The notes beneath the pieces were generated by a model. It was not told the DNA's origin. It saw only the letters and a list, made by a program, of their open reading frames with translations, and ran no database searches. Below, in pieces: positions 31,197 through 39,353 of a stretch of 39,747 bases of DNA (position 1 is the stretch's first letter; each line of letters opens with the position of its first letter). Made by a program: the position numbers and the translations under genes. Source of the DNA: an uncultured Sandaracinus sp. (GTDB lineage: Bacteria; Myxococcota_A; Polyangia; Polyangiales; Sandaracinaceae); the NCBI GenBank assembly GCA_903828805.1, contig CAIKNO010000188.1, positions 1 to 39,747 on the forward strand, written 5' to 3'.

Positions 31197-34100
31197 GTGT
31201 CCGCAGATATTCGCGTGGTGGGTGGCGTGACCGGTTTCTCTGACGAGAAGTCTTCGGCGGCGGCGCAGAGCGAGGAGCGGAGCCTCGGCGCGGACGAGCG
31301 CGGTCTGCGGCTCTCCCGGACGTGGACGCGTGCGGGCGTCGACCCTCTCGACGAGGTCGTCTACGAGCACCGCGACAGCGTCATCACCAACCCGGACGGC
31401 TCGATCGTCTTCGAGACCCGCGGCGCCGAGATCCCGGAGTCCTGGTCCCAGCTCGCCACCGACATCGCGGTCTCCAAGTACTTCCGGAAGGCGGGGCTGA
31501 AGGGCGACCCCAAGACGAGCGAGACCAGCGTTCGCCAGCTCGTCACGCGCGTCGCCAAGACGCTCCGCGAAGCCGGGGAGGCGCAGGGCCAGTACTTCGC
31601 CACCAAGGACGACGCCGACGCCTTCGAGGCGGAGCTGACCTACCTGCTCGTGACGCAGCGGGCGGCGTTCAACTCGCCCGTGTGGTTCAACCTCGGCCTC
31701 TACCAGCGCTACGGCATCGAGGGCCAGGGCGGAAACTGGGCGTACGACACGCGCCGGGAGGACGTCTTCGAGACCACCAACGCGTACGAGCGTCCGCAGT
31801 GCTCGGCGTGCTTCATCCAGTCGGTCGGCGACGACCTGATGGGCATCTACGACCTCGTGAAGAACGAGGCCCGGCTGTTCAAGTACGGCTCGGGCACGGG
31901 CACGAACTTCAGCCACATCCGCGGTCGGCAGGAGAAGTTGAGCGGGGGCGGCACGAGCTCCGGGCTGATGAGCTTTCTCGAGGTGCTCGACCGCGCCGCG
32001 GGCGCGACGAAGTCGGGCGGCACCACGCGGCGGGCCGCGAAGATGGTCTGCCTCGACATGGACCATCCGGAGATCGTCGACTTCATCGAGTGGAAGGTCC
32101 GCGAGGAGCGCAAGGCCAAGGCGCTGATCGCGGCGGGCTATGCGAGCGACTTCAACGGCGAGGCCTACCACACCGTCAGCGGGCAGAACTCGAACAACTC
32201 GGTGCGCGTCTCCGACGAGTTCATGCGCGCGGTCGAGCAGGACGGCGAGTGGCAGACCACGATGCGCACGACCGGGGAGGTCGTCGATACCTATCGGGCG
32301 CGCGACCTGTGGCGGAAGATCGCCGACAGCGCCTGGCAGTGCGCCGATCCGGGCATGCAGTACGACACCACGATCAACGCGTGGCACACGTGCGCGAACA
32401 CGGACCGGATCAACGCGAGCAACCCGTGCAGCGAGTACATGTTCCTCGATGACACGGCCTGCAATCTGTCGTCGATCAACCTCGTGAAGTTCATCGACGC
32501 CGCGGGCCGATTCGACGTCGACGGCTACCGTCAGGCGATCCGCGTGTTGCTGATCTCCCAGGAGATCCTGGTCGATCACTCGAGCTACCCGACCAAGCGG
32601 GTCGCGAAGAACAGCCACGACTACCGGCCCCTGGGCCTCGGCTACGCGAACCTCGGGACCCTGCTGATGCGGCTCGGCATCCCGTACGACAGCGACGCGG
32701 GCCGCGCGTGGTGCGGGGCGCTGACGTCGATCCTCACGGGCCACGCCTACTGCACCAGCGCGGAGATGGCGGCGACGAAGGGCCCGTTCCCCGGCTTCAT
32801 GCGCAACCGCATGCCGATGCTCCGGGTGATGGGAAAGCACCGCGATGCGTCGTACGCGATCGACACCGCGGGCTTCCCCGGGACCGTCGGCCGGGGCCAC
32901 TCGGGGATCCCTGCCGAGCTGCTGGCCGCGGCACGGCAGGACTGGGACAGGGCGATCGCCCTCGGTGAGAAGTACGGCTACCGCAACGCCCAGGCGACGG
33001 TGCTCGCCCCGACCGGCACCATCGGCCTGCTGATGGACTGCGACACCACCGGCATCGAGCCGGACTTCGCGCTCGTGAAGTTCAAGAAGCTCGCCGGTGG
33101 CGGGTACTTCAAGATCGTCAACCAGAGCGTCCCCGACGCGCTGCGGAACCTGGGCTACGCGCCCGCCCAGATCGCCGACATCGTCGCGTACATCAGCGGC
33201 ACGAACACGTTCACGGGGGCGCCCTACCTGACCCGCGCGATGCTGCTGGAGAAGGGTCTCACCGAGTCCGAGCTCGCGAAGGCCGAGAAGGCGCTCCCGG
33301 GGGTGTTCGACGCGGGGCAGGCCCTGGGTCCGTGGATCATCGGCACCGGCGCCTACGAGCGGCTGGGGATTCGCGCCGAGGTCTACAACAAGCCCGGCTT
33401 CTCGCTGATCGAGCACTTCGGTCTGACCCGCAAGCAGATCGAGGAGCTGAACGACGTCGTCATCGGTCGAATGGCGATCGAGGGCGCGCCGAACCTCCGG
33501 CGCGAGCATCTGCCGGTGTTCGACTGCGCGAATCGCAATGGCAAGCATGGCAAGCGCTTCATCGAGCCGATGGCCCACGTGCGGATGATGGCGGCCGCCC
33601 AGCCTTTCCTGAGCGGCGCGATCTCCAAGACCGTGAACCTCCCGCACGACGCGACCATCGAGGACGTCGAGCAGGTCTACTTCGAGGGTTGGAGGCTCGG
33701 GCTGAAGGCGGTCGCGCTCTACCGCGACGGCTGCAAGGCCAGTCAACCGCTGAGCTCCGCCGGCGACTCCGACGAGAAGAAGGAGACGCGCGCCGAGAAA
33801 GCGGCGGCGAAGTCGAGCCCCGCGCTGGTCATCCCGGAGGTGCTCGCAGAGCAGCCTCGCGCGCGCATCATCGAAGGCGCGAAGTCTCCTCCGGTGAGCA
33901 TCCGCCATCGGCTGAGCAAGCGCCGGCGCGGGTTCACGCAGGAGGCGAAGGTCGCCGGGCACAAGGTCTTCCTCCGGACCGGCGAGTACGAGGACGGCTC
34001 GCTCGGGGAGATCTTCATCGACATGCACAAGGAGGGCGCGGCCTTCCGCTCGCTGATGAACTGCTTCGCCATCAGCGTGTCGATGGGCCTGCAGCACGGC

Positions 34101-34562
34101 GTTCCCCTCGGCGCGTACGTGGATCAGTTCACGTTCACCCGGTTCGAGCCGGGCGGCATCGTGGAGGGACACCCCAACATCAAGTTCTCCACCAGCATCA
34201 TCGACTACGTGTTCCGCGTGCTCGGGGTGGAGTACCTGCAGCGGTACGACTTCGCGCAGGTGCCGCCGGCCGAGACGCAGCTCGAACTGCAGAACCCCAC
34301 CGACGCGGACGCGGTGAACAAGCTCCCCCGTCCCTCACCCTCGACGGGCCCGGCGCTCGCCCGGGCACCGCAGATCGAGCTCGCGTTCGCCGGCGGCGGC
34401 GGTTCCCTCGATGGGACGTCGGCCAAGGGGAGCGTGCTCGATCAGCAGCTGAGCGAGATGATGGGCGACGCCCCGATGTGTGACCAGTGCGGGCACATCA
34501 CGGTGCGCAACGGGGCCTGCTACAAGTGCCTCAACTGCGGCAACAGCATGGGCTGCTCCTGA
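31197..34562 (+). CDS. nrdJ: Class II adenosylcobalamin-dependent ribonucleotide reductase
   Basis: 1121 residues from GTG 31197, preceded by GGGAGG at the right distance (GTG 31191 is an alternative). Large-subunit barrel marks: LTYLLVTQRAAFNSPVWFN, CSACFIQSVGDDLMGIYDLV, FKYGSGTGTNFSHIRG, NPCSEYMFLDDTACNLSSIN, TVLAPTGTIGLLMDCDTTGI and ISKTVNLPHDAT. The C-terminus has a TSCPD-type domain (GSLGEIFIDMHKEGAAFRSL) and a Cys-rich tail CDQCGH, CYKCLNCGNSMGC, a zinc-ribbon/redox end typical of B12-dependent enzymes. It reduces ribonucleotides to deoxyribonucleotides with or without oxygen using a cobalamin radical. No nrdAB, nrdR or cobalamin gene is adjacent. Confidence 0.96.
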   Translation: MSADIRVVGGVTGFSDEKSSAAAQSEERSLGADERGLRLSRTWTRAGVDPLDEVVYEHRDSVITNPDGSIVFETRGAEIPESWSQLATDIAVSKYFRKAGLKGDPKTSETSVRQLVTRVAKTLREAGEAQGQYFATKDDADAFEAELTYLLVTQRAAFNSPVWFNLGLYQRYGIEGQGGNWAYDTRREDVFETTNAYERPQCSACFIQSVGDDLMGIYDLVKNEARLFKYGSGTGTNFSHIRGRQEKLSGGGTSSGLMSFLEVLDRAAGATKSGGTTRRAAKMVCLDMDHPEIVDFIEWKVREERKAKALIAAGYASDFNGEAYHTVSGQNSNNSVRVSDEFMRAVEQDGEWQTTMRTTGEVVDTYRARDLWRKIADSAWQCADPGMQYDTTINAWHTCANTDRINASNPCSEYMFLDDTACNLSSINLVKFIDAAGRFDVDGYRQAIRVLLISQEILVDHSSYPTKRVAKNSHDYRPLGLGYANLGTLLMRLGIPYDSDAGRAWCGALTSILTGHAYCTSAEMAATKGPFPGFMRNRMPMLRVMGKHRDASYAIDTAGFPGTVGRGHSGIPAELLAAARQDWDRAIALGEKYGYRNAQATVLAPTGTIGLLMDCDTTGIEPDFALVKFKKLAGGGYFKIVNQSVPDALRNLGYAPAQIADIVAYISGTNTFTGAPYLTRAMLLEKGLTESELAKAEKALPGVFDAGQALGPWIIGTGAYERLGIRAEVYNKPGFSLIEHFGLTRKQIEELNDVVIGRMAIEGAPNLRREHLPVFDCANRNGKHGKRFIEPMAHVRMMAAAQPFLSGAISKTVNLPHDATIEDVEQVYFEGWRLGLKAVALYRDGCKASQPLSSAGDSDEKKETRAEKAAAKSSPALVIPEVLAEQPRARIIEGAKSPPVSIRHRLSKRRRGFTQEAKVAGHKVFLRTGEYEDGSLGEIFIDMHKEGAAFRSLMNCFAISVSMGLQHGVPLGAYVDQFTFTRFEPGGIVEGHPNIKFSTSIIDYVFRVLGVEYLQRYDFAQVPPAETQLELQNPTDADAVNKLPRPSPSTGPALARAPQIELAFAGGGGSLDGTSAKGSVLDQQLSEMMGDAPMCDQCGHITVRNGACYKCLNCGNSMGCS

Positions 34563-34675
34563 GGTCGGGCGGCCTCCTTCGGTGAGGCCGTCGAGGGCGC
34601 ATCGCGGGGAGGCTCTTTCTGCGGTGCGCGTCCTCTCTTCCGACCCTGACTCTCTTCCGACCCTGACTCCAAGAG

Positions 34676-34706
34676 AAAGGCCGACCGCGTGCGCGGCCGG
34701 CCTTTT
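34676..34706. terminator. Terminator-like hairpin downstream of nrdJ
   Basis: AAA then GGCCG-A-CCGCG (34679-34689) pairs with CGCGG-C-CGGCC (34692-34702), one mismatch, followed by TTTT. A-run and T-run on either side let it work in both directions, between nrdJ and the lipoprotein gene that ends at 34790. It is the first of three copies of a repeated element. A 17-bp duplication CTCTTCCGACCCTGACT lies just before (34634-34650 and 34651-34667). Confidence 0.7.
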
Positions 34707-34783
34707 CGCGTGGAGCCAGGTCCGACCGCATGCGCGGCCGGCCTTGTCTCGTGGAGCCAGGTCCGACCGCATGCGCGGCCGGC
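34681..34783. repeat. 41-bp tandem repeat containing hairpins (three copies)
   Basis: Copies begin at 34681, 34722 and 34763; the first two are full (41 bp, three differences) and the third stops after about 22 bp at the end of the lipoprotein gene. Each has the core CCGACCGCRTGCGCGGCCGG, able to form a stem with loop RTGC. Only copy one has a run of four T and flanking A, so copies two and three look like duplicates of a terminator. The shared GTGGAGCCAGGT lies between hairpins. Confidence 0.85.
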
Positions 34784-34789
34784 TGGCGC

Positions 34790-35773
34790 TCACTGCCCCG
34801 CGGCCTGCATCTGCTGGCGGAGGCGGTCCTGCTCGGTCGCGAGCGTCTCGATCTGGGCGAGCTCGGCGCGCCAGTCGTCGTGGTCGGCCTGCAGCTCGAG
34901 CGCGCGCTGAAGGTCCTGCATGCCGAGCTCGTAGCTGCCGGTGTACGAACGGACGATCCCGCGGTTGAAGAGGGTCTCGGCCACGATCTCCACGTCGTCG
35001 GGATCGACCTGCGCGGTGTTCTCCGCGTAGGGCCCGAGGATCTGGGTGTAGAGACGCTCCGCGCCGAAGAGATCGTTGGCACGCACGGCCTGGAACGCAT
35101 CGCCGCAGTGATCGGCGCCGCCGCAGTCGCTGAAGGTCACGACGACGCTGTCCGGCCACGGAAGGATGACCCGCGCGAAGCCCTGCACCGAGCCGAGCAC
35201 GATCGAGTCGAGCAAGCCCGCGCCATCGATGTACGCCGGCTGGCCGTTCGTCGCGGTCGTCGAGCGCTCCTGCGTGTCCTCGAACATGCGGTCGTAGACG
35301 ATCTGGCCGGTCGAGGCGACGGCGACCGTGAACCGAACGGCGCTGTGGGCGCGCCCGATGCGGGTGTACTGCATGCACGAGTAGGGCACGCTGCGGGTCG
35401 CGACCTGTCCGTTCGGTGCGCGGTAGGTCTCGGTCCGGTAGCAAGTGCTGGGGTTGCTCGTCATCCCCTCCTGATAGGAGTGATCGAGCACGCCGCCGCC
35501 GATGATGATCCCGCCCCCGCCCGCGAGGAGCTGGATGGCCGGGTTCAGGCTGCGGGCGATGCGCTGCTCGAGCTCCGTCTGGATGCGGTACGCCGCGCGG
35601 GTGTCGCCGCCGAACGGTTGCACCGAGAACGTGTTGCCGAAGGGAGAGGCATCGAGCATCGCGGGTCGGACGATCTCGAAGCGCGCGCGGGAGGCGCAGG
35701 CCGAGAGCGCCAGCAGCGCGGTGAGGCCGAGGAGTCCTCGGAGGGCGTTGGAACGGAAAGGCGTGGGAGTCAT
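34790..35773 (-). CDS. Lipoprotein with C-terminal TPR-like helices
   Basis: 327 residues. The signal MTPTPFRSNALRGLLGLTAL, then LALSAC, gives lipobox LSAC (Cys26). Residues about 30-230 form a mixed domain: FEIVRPAMLDASPFGNTFSV, YRIQTELEQRIARSLNPAIQ, a Gly-rich segment LLAGGGGIIIGGGVLDHSY and ARVILPWPDSVVVTFSDCGG. The C-terminal 95 residues are helical and TPR-like (LFNRGIVRSYTGSYELGMQD, LQRALELQADHDDWRAEL). The first part resembles lipoproteins that handle cell-surface or secretion tasks in Bacteroidetes/Myxococcota (DUF6340-like pattern), a tentative link. It converges on nrdJ; upstream, the 190-nt gap to the crotonase gene holds both promoters. Confidence 0.7.
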   Translation of the reverse strand: MTPTPFRSNALRGLLGLTALLALSACASRARFEIVRPAMLDASPFGNTFSVQPFGGDTRAAYRIQTELEQRIARSLNPAIQLLAGGGGIIIGGGVLDHSYQEGMTSNPSTCYRTETYRAPNGQVATRSVPYSCMQYTRIGRAHSAVRFTVAVASTGQIVYDRMFEDTQERSTTATNGQPAYIDGAGLLDSIVLGSVQGFARVILPWPDSVVVTFSDCGGADHCGDAFQAVRANDLFGAERLYTQILGPYAENTAQVDPDDVEIVAETLFNRGIVRSYTGSYELGMQDLQRALELQADHDDWRAELAQIETLATEQDRLRQQMQAAGQ

Positions 35774-35964
35774 GGGGCCTCGGGACGCGCCGGCGAAGGA
35801 GGAGATTCAACCCGCGGGGCGCAGCCGAAGGTCGAACCGAGGAGCCTCATCAAACGATCTCCAGCCGGGTCGGTTCACGCAGAACGCAGGCCCGCCCGCG
35901 GACGCGAGGGTAACGCAAGCGCGGCGGGCCCGCCCGTCGTGGCGGGATGTGATATGCCGCGGCC

Positions 35965-36750
35965 ATGTCGGAACCCCGGGTGCTGCTCGAGCGTGATGGT
36001 GCGGTCGCCACGCTCGTCCTCGACGACGCGCGCCGCAAGAACGTGATGACCCCGGAGCTCGGCGCGAGCCTCCGTGCCCGCGTCGAGGAACTGCGCGCGG
36101 ACCCCTCGGTGCGGGCCGTCGTGCTCGTCGGCGCCGAAGGGACGTTCTCGGGGGGCGGGGATCTCTCGATGCTGGAGCGGTTGAGGACCCTCGGTGCGGC
36201 GGAGACCGAGGCGTTCATGCTCGATTTCTACGCCCGCTATCTCTCCATCACGACCCTCGAGGTCCCGACGGTGGCGGCGGTGCAGGGCGCGGCCATCGGA
36301 GCCGGGCTCTGTGTGGCGCTCGCCTGCGACCTCTGTGTCGTCGACGAAGATGCGCGCCTCGCGCTGAATTTCGCGAAGCTCGGATTGCACCCCGGGATGG
36401 GCGCGACCCACCTCGCTCCGTGGCGCGCGGGTGCGATGCGCGGCGCGGAGCTGCTCTACACCGGCCGGCGTTTCGACGGCCGAGAGGCGGTGCGGCTCGG
36501 GCTCGCGCTCGAGGCGCTCCCGGCGTCGGACGTGCGGGCGCGGGCCGAAGCGCTGGCGAGGGACATCGCCGGGAGCGCTCCGCTCGCGATCCGAGGGCTG
36601 AAGCGCTCGCTCCGGGTCGACCCGGACGCGCTCGGGCGCGCCCTCGCGCACGAGGCTCGCGAGCAGGCCGTCAGCTATGCGAGCGCCGACCTCGGCGAGG
36701 GATTGAGGGCCGCGGTCGAGCGGCGGTCCCCTTCGTTCGAAGGCGCTTGA
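35965..36750 (+). CDS. Enoyl-CoA hydratase/isomerase (crotonase) family protein
   Basis: 261 residues. The oxyanion-hole segments are intact: FSGGGDLSML (61-70) and AAVQGAAIGAGLCVALACDL (104-123). The two catalytic glutamates of true hydratases map to the NFAKLGLHPG and AELLYTGRRF segments: the first is Phe (136), the second Glu (162) is kept. Loss of one suggests an isomerase, hydrolase or other crotonase-fold reaction rather than hydration, though this rests on alignment by eye. The C-terminus is standard (SAPLAIRGLKRSLR). TGATAT (35950-35955) ends 9 nt before the ATG and no ribosome binding site is seen. It is separated from the sigma54 activator gene by 91 nt on the same strand. Confidence 0.85.
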   Translation: MSEPRVLLERDGAVATLVLDDARRKNVMTPELGASLRARVEELRADPSVRAVVLVGAEGTFSGGGDLSMLERLRTLGAAETEAFMLDFYARYLSITTLEVPTVAAVQGAAIGAGLCVALACDLCVVDEDARLALNFAKLGLHPGMGATHLAPWRAGAMRGAELLYTGRRFDGREAVRLGLALEALPASDVRARAEALARDIAGSAPLAIRGLKRSLRVDPDALGRALAHEAREQAVSYASADLGEGLRAAVERRSPSFEGA

Positions 36751-36826
36751 ACCCGGTCCGACCGCGGAGCGCGCGAGGCGTTCGGCCGCGCCGGAACCTT
36801 CCCCGACGGGCGGAGTTCGAACGGGC

Positions 36827-36832
36827 TACACT
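36827..36832 (+). promoter_or_regulatory. Candidate -10 element of the sigma54 activator gene
   Basis: TACACT ends 9 nt before the ATG at 36842, as in the other candidate leaderless genes. No -35 is seen and no Shine-Dalgarno sequence lies between. Confidence 0.45.
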
Positions 36833-36841
36833 CGGGACGCC

Positions 36842-38668
36842 ATGCCCTCCCTGAAGTGGATCCGCCCCGAGGGTCGCCCGAGGGTGTTCTCGATCTTCAA
36901 GAAGCTCACGTCGATCGGCCGCGCTGGCGCGAACGACGTGCAGATCGACCATCGCTCGCTGGCCGATCACCACGCGCAGATCGTCTTCGACGGCCGGGAG
37001 TTCAACCTCAACGAGGTCGATCCCGACGGCGAACTGCTCATCAACGGCAAGAAGAAGCGTCGATGCCGGATCCAGCACGCGGACCGCCTGACGGTCGGTG
37101 AGGTCGAGCTCGTGTTCTCCGCGTTCGACGAGGGCGATGGGCGCGCGTCGTCGGCCGACGACGACGGCGACGAGACGGCGGCCGACGTGACGGGCCTGCG
37201 CAAGCTGCACGAGCTCAGCCTTCGCTTGATGCAAGGCCGCACGATGGGCGAGCAGCTCGAGCTGCTGATGGACGCGGTCATCGATGCGACCAGCGCGGCC
37301 AAGGGCTTCCTCGTGCTCCTCGAGAACGGCGAGACGAAGATCACCGTCGCCCGGCACCTCTCGGGGCGCCCGCTGCCCGAGGCCGATCAGCTGCTGAGCG
37401 ACTCGATCGTCAAGCGCGTGCTGGAGACGAGGCAGCCGCTCATCGTCAGCGACGCGTCGAACGACACGCTCTTCCGCGGCAGCGCCAGCGTCATGAACCT
37501 GCAGGTCGCGTCCGTGATGTGCGCGCCCCTCTTGGTGCAAGGGCAACTGCTCGGGCTCATCTACGTCGGCAACGACACGGTCCGCGGGCTCTTCGAGGAG
37601 CGCACCCTGGACGTGATGACCATCTTCGCCTCCCAGGCGTCGCTGCTGCTCCAGAACGCGATGCTCCTCGATCAGTTGCGGACCGATCGAGATCAGCTCT
37701 CCCGCCAGCTCGACGAGAAGAGCTTCGGCGACATCGTCGGCACGAGCCCGTCTCTCGTCGAGGTGTTCCGCAAGGTGGAGCGGGTCGCCGGGACCGACAT
37801 CTCGGTCCTGATCACCGGCGAGACCGGCACCGGCAAGGAATTGATCGCGCGCGAGCTGCACCGCCGCTCCGCGCGCAGGCAGGGCCCGTTCGTGGTGGTC
37901 AACTGCGGCGCGATTCCCGAGAATCTCATGGAGAGCGAGCTCTTCGGGCACGCGCGCGGCGCTTTCACCGGCGCGGTCGCCACCCGGCAGGGGAAGTTCC
38001 AGGCGGCGAGCGGCGGCACGCTCTTCCTCGACGAGATCGGGGAGATGCAGATGTCTCTCCAGGTGAAGCTCCTGCGCGCGCTGCAGGAGAAGATCGTGAT
38101 GAAGGTCGGCGAGAACCGCGCGGAGCGGGTCGACATCCGCGTCGTGGCTGCGACGCACCGACACCTCGAGGAGGAGATCCGCAAGGGCGGATTCCGCGAG
38201 GATCTCTACTACCGACTCAACGTCGTGAACCTGCATCTGCCGGCGCTGCGCGAGCGTGGTGACGATGTCGTCCTGCTCTCCAAGTTCCTTCTTCAGAAGC
38301 ACGCGGAGGAGTTGAACCCCCGGGTCAAGGGCTTCACCCCGAACGCGCTCATCGCGGTGCGCAAGTACGACTGGCCCGGCAACGTTCGGCAGCTTGAGAA
38401 CCGGATCAAGAAGGCGGTCGTCCTGTGCGACAAGACCCTGATCGGCCCCGAAGATCTCGATCTCTTCCCCGAGGCCCTCGCTCCGATCATGTCGCTCACG
38501 CAGGCGCGCGAGGACTTCCAGAGGCGCTACATCCTCGAGGTTCTCGACCGCAACAACGGGAACCGCACGAAGACCGCGCGTGATCTCGGGGTCGATCCGC
38601 GGACGATCTTTCGCTATCTCGAGGGCATGCCGGATGCGCCGGAGCCGGGGACGACAGGATCCGAGTGA
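36842..38668 (+). CDS. FHA-GAF sigma54-dependent transcriptional activator
   Basis: 608 residues. FHA domain (about 5-95): SIGRAGANDVQIDHRSLADH and ELLINGKK, the phosphothreonine-binding fold. GAF domain (about 120-285). AAA+ domain (about 297-530) with Walker A GETGTGKE (326-333), the sigma54 contact loop GAFTGA (373-378), Walker B GGTLFLDE (391-398) and the C-terminal WPGNVRQLEN (511-520). A Fis-type helix-turn-helix (NNGNRTKTARDLGVDPRTIF, 571-590). The FHA end suggests input from Ser/Thr kinases, a typical myxobacterial arrangement; no kinase gene is adjacent. The target promoters are unknown. Intact GAFTGA indicates a working activator. The following lipoprotein gene is 163 nt away. Confidence 0.95.
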   Translation: MPSLKWIRPEGRPRVFSIFKKLTSIGRAGANDVQIDHRSLADHHAQIVFDGREFNLNEVDPDGELLINGKKKRRCRIQHADRLTVGEVELVFSAFDEGDGRASSADDDGDETAADVTGLRKLHELSLRLMQGRTMGEQLELLMDAVIDATSAAKGFLVLLENGETKITVARHLSGRPLPEADQLLSDSIVKRVLETRQPLIVSDASNDTLFRGSASVMNLQVASVMCAPLLVQGQLLGLIYVGNDTVRGLFEERTLDVMTIFASQASLLLQNAMLLDQLRTDRDQLSRQLDEKSFGDIVGTSPSLVEVFRKVERVAGTDISVLITGETGTGKELIARELHRRSARRQGPFVVVNCGAIPENLMESELFGHARGAFTGAVATRQGKFQAASGGTLFLDEIGEMQMSLQVKLLRALQEKIVMKVGENRAERVDIRVVAATHRHLEEEIRKGGFREDLYYRLNVVNLHLPALRERGDDVVLLSKFLLQKHAEELNPRVKGFTPNALIAVRKYDWPGNVRQLENRIKKAVVLCDKTLIGPEDLDLFPEALAPIMSLTQAREDFQRRYILEVLDRNNGNRTKTARDLGVDPRTIFRYLEGMPDAPEPGTTGSE

Positions 38669-38756
38669 GCGCGAACGATCCCCTGCGGCGACCGGGCGTG
38701 GGCGGGGGCTGACACCGATGTCGCGGCGCCGCGGATCGACCGTGATCCTGACCGGG

Positions 38757-38774
38757 CGAAACGGCTTCGTTTCG
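38757..38774 (+). terminator. Small hairpin after the sigma54 activator gene
   Basis: CGAAACG (38757-38763) and CGTTTCG (38768-38774) form a perfect 7-bp stem with a GCTT loop, 89 nt past the stop codon at 38668. It is not followed by a T-run. It lies inside the longer possible reading of the next gene, which favours the later start at 38832. Confidence 0.4.
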
Positions 38775-38831
38775 AGGGATTCGAGGCCTTCGTCGGGCCG
38801 TGGCACCGGGGGTGCATCCGTGTGGGGCAGG

Positions 38832-39353
38832 ATGTCGATCCGCGTCGCGGTGCTGGGGACCCTCTCGATGGGCTGCGTCACGCAGAACATCCAGTTCGAC
38901 CTTCCGGAGGATTTTCCGCCTTCGGTCGAGTCGTCTCCGCGGGCGTTGCATCCCATCCACGAGGTCGTCCGCGTCGAGGACGTCGAGCCGACGGGGGACG
39001 GCGGAGGGTCGTCCCAGGAGATCCGGCTGGAGGTCGAGGTGCGCGACCCGAACCTCGATCAGCGCCTGCAATTCAAGGTGTTCCTGGACTTCAACGCCGC
39101 CGATCCGCTCGGCGCGCGGGTCATCTACGAGGGGAGCATCCCGCCGTCCGGCGCGCTCGTGCGTCCGGTGTCGGTCACGCTGCCCCGGGTGGTGGTCGCC
39201 TCCCCGGGGTGTCACCGGCTCGAGATGTTCGTGTCGGGCGGCTTCCAGCCCGCCCCGCGCAACCGGGAACCCGCGTTCGAAGGGGACCTCGGCTCGGCGA
39301 CGTGGTGGGTCGCGAGCGGGCCTTCGCCGGTGGACATGACGAGGTGTCCGTGA
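38832..39353 (+). CDS. Probable lipoprotein of unknown function
   Basis: 173 residues from ATG 38832, preceded by GGGGCAGG; the frame is also open to ATG 38718, but that would add about 38 residues without signal character. N-terminus MSIRVAVLGTLSMGC is a short lipoprotein signal, its lipobox SMGC weak because Leu is at -4. The mature domain has NIQFDLPEDFPPSVESSPRA, RLEVEVRDPNLDQRLQFKVF, LDFNAADPLGARVIYEGSIP, VSVTLPRVVVASPGCHRLEM and DLGSATWWVASGPS, a beta-rich pattern. One further Cys sits in the SPGCHR segment and another near the C-terminus. It overlaps the next gene by GTGA, so the two are coupled. Confidence 0.65.
   Translation: MSIRVAVLGTLSMGCVTQNIQFDLPEDFPPSVESSPRALHPIHEVVRVEDVEPTGDGGGSSQEIRLEVEVRDPNLDQRLQFKVFLDFNAADPLGARVIYEGSIPPSGALVRPVSVTLPRVVVASPGCHRLEMFVSGGFQPAPRNREPAFEGDLGSATWWVASGPSPVDMTRCP

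Noticed and set aside
30543-34172. Open frame of 1209 codons on the minus strand opposite nrdJ
   Set aside because: Antisense to the ribonucleotide reductase; composition Arg/Asp/Val-rich with no motif.
34681-34783. CRISPR-like array after nrdJ
   Set aside because: The units are contiguous 41-bp tandem copies with near-identical 'spacers'; no cas genes.
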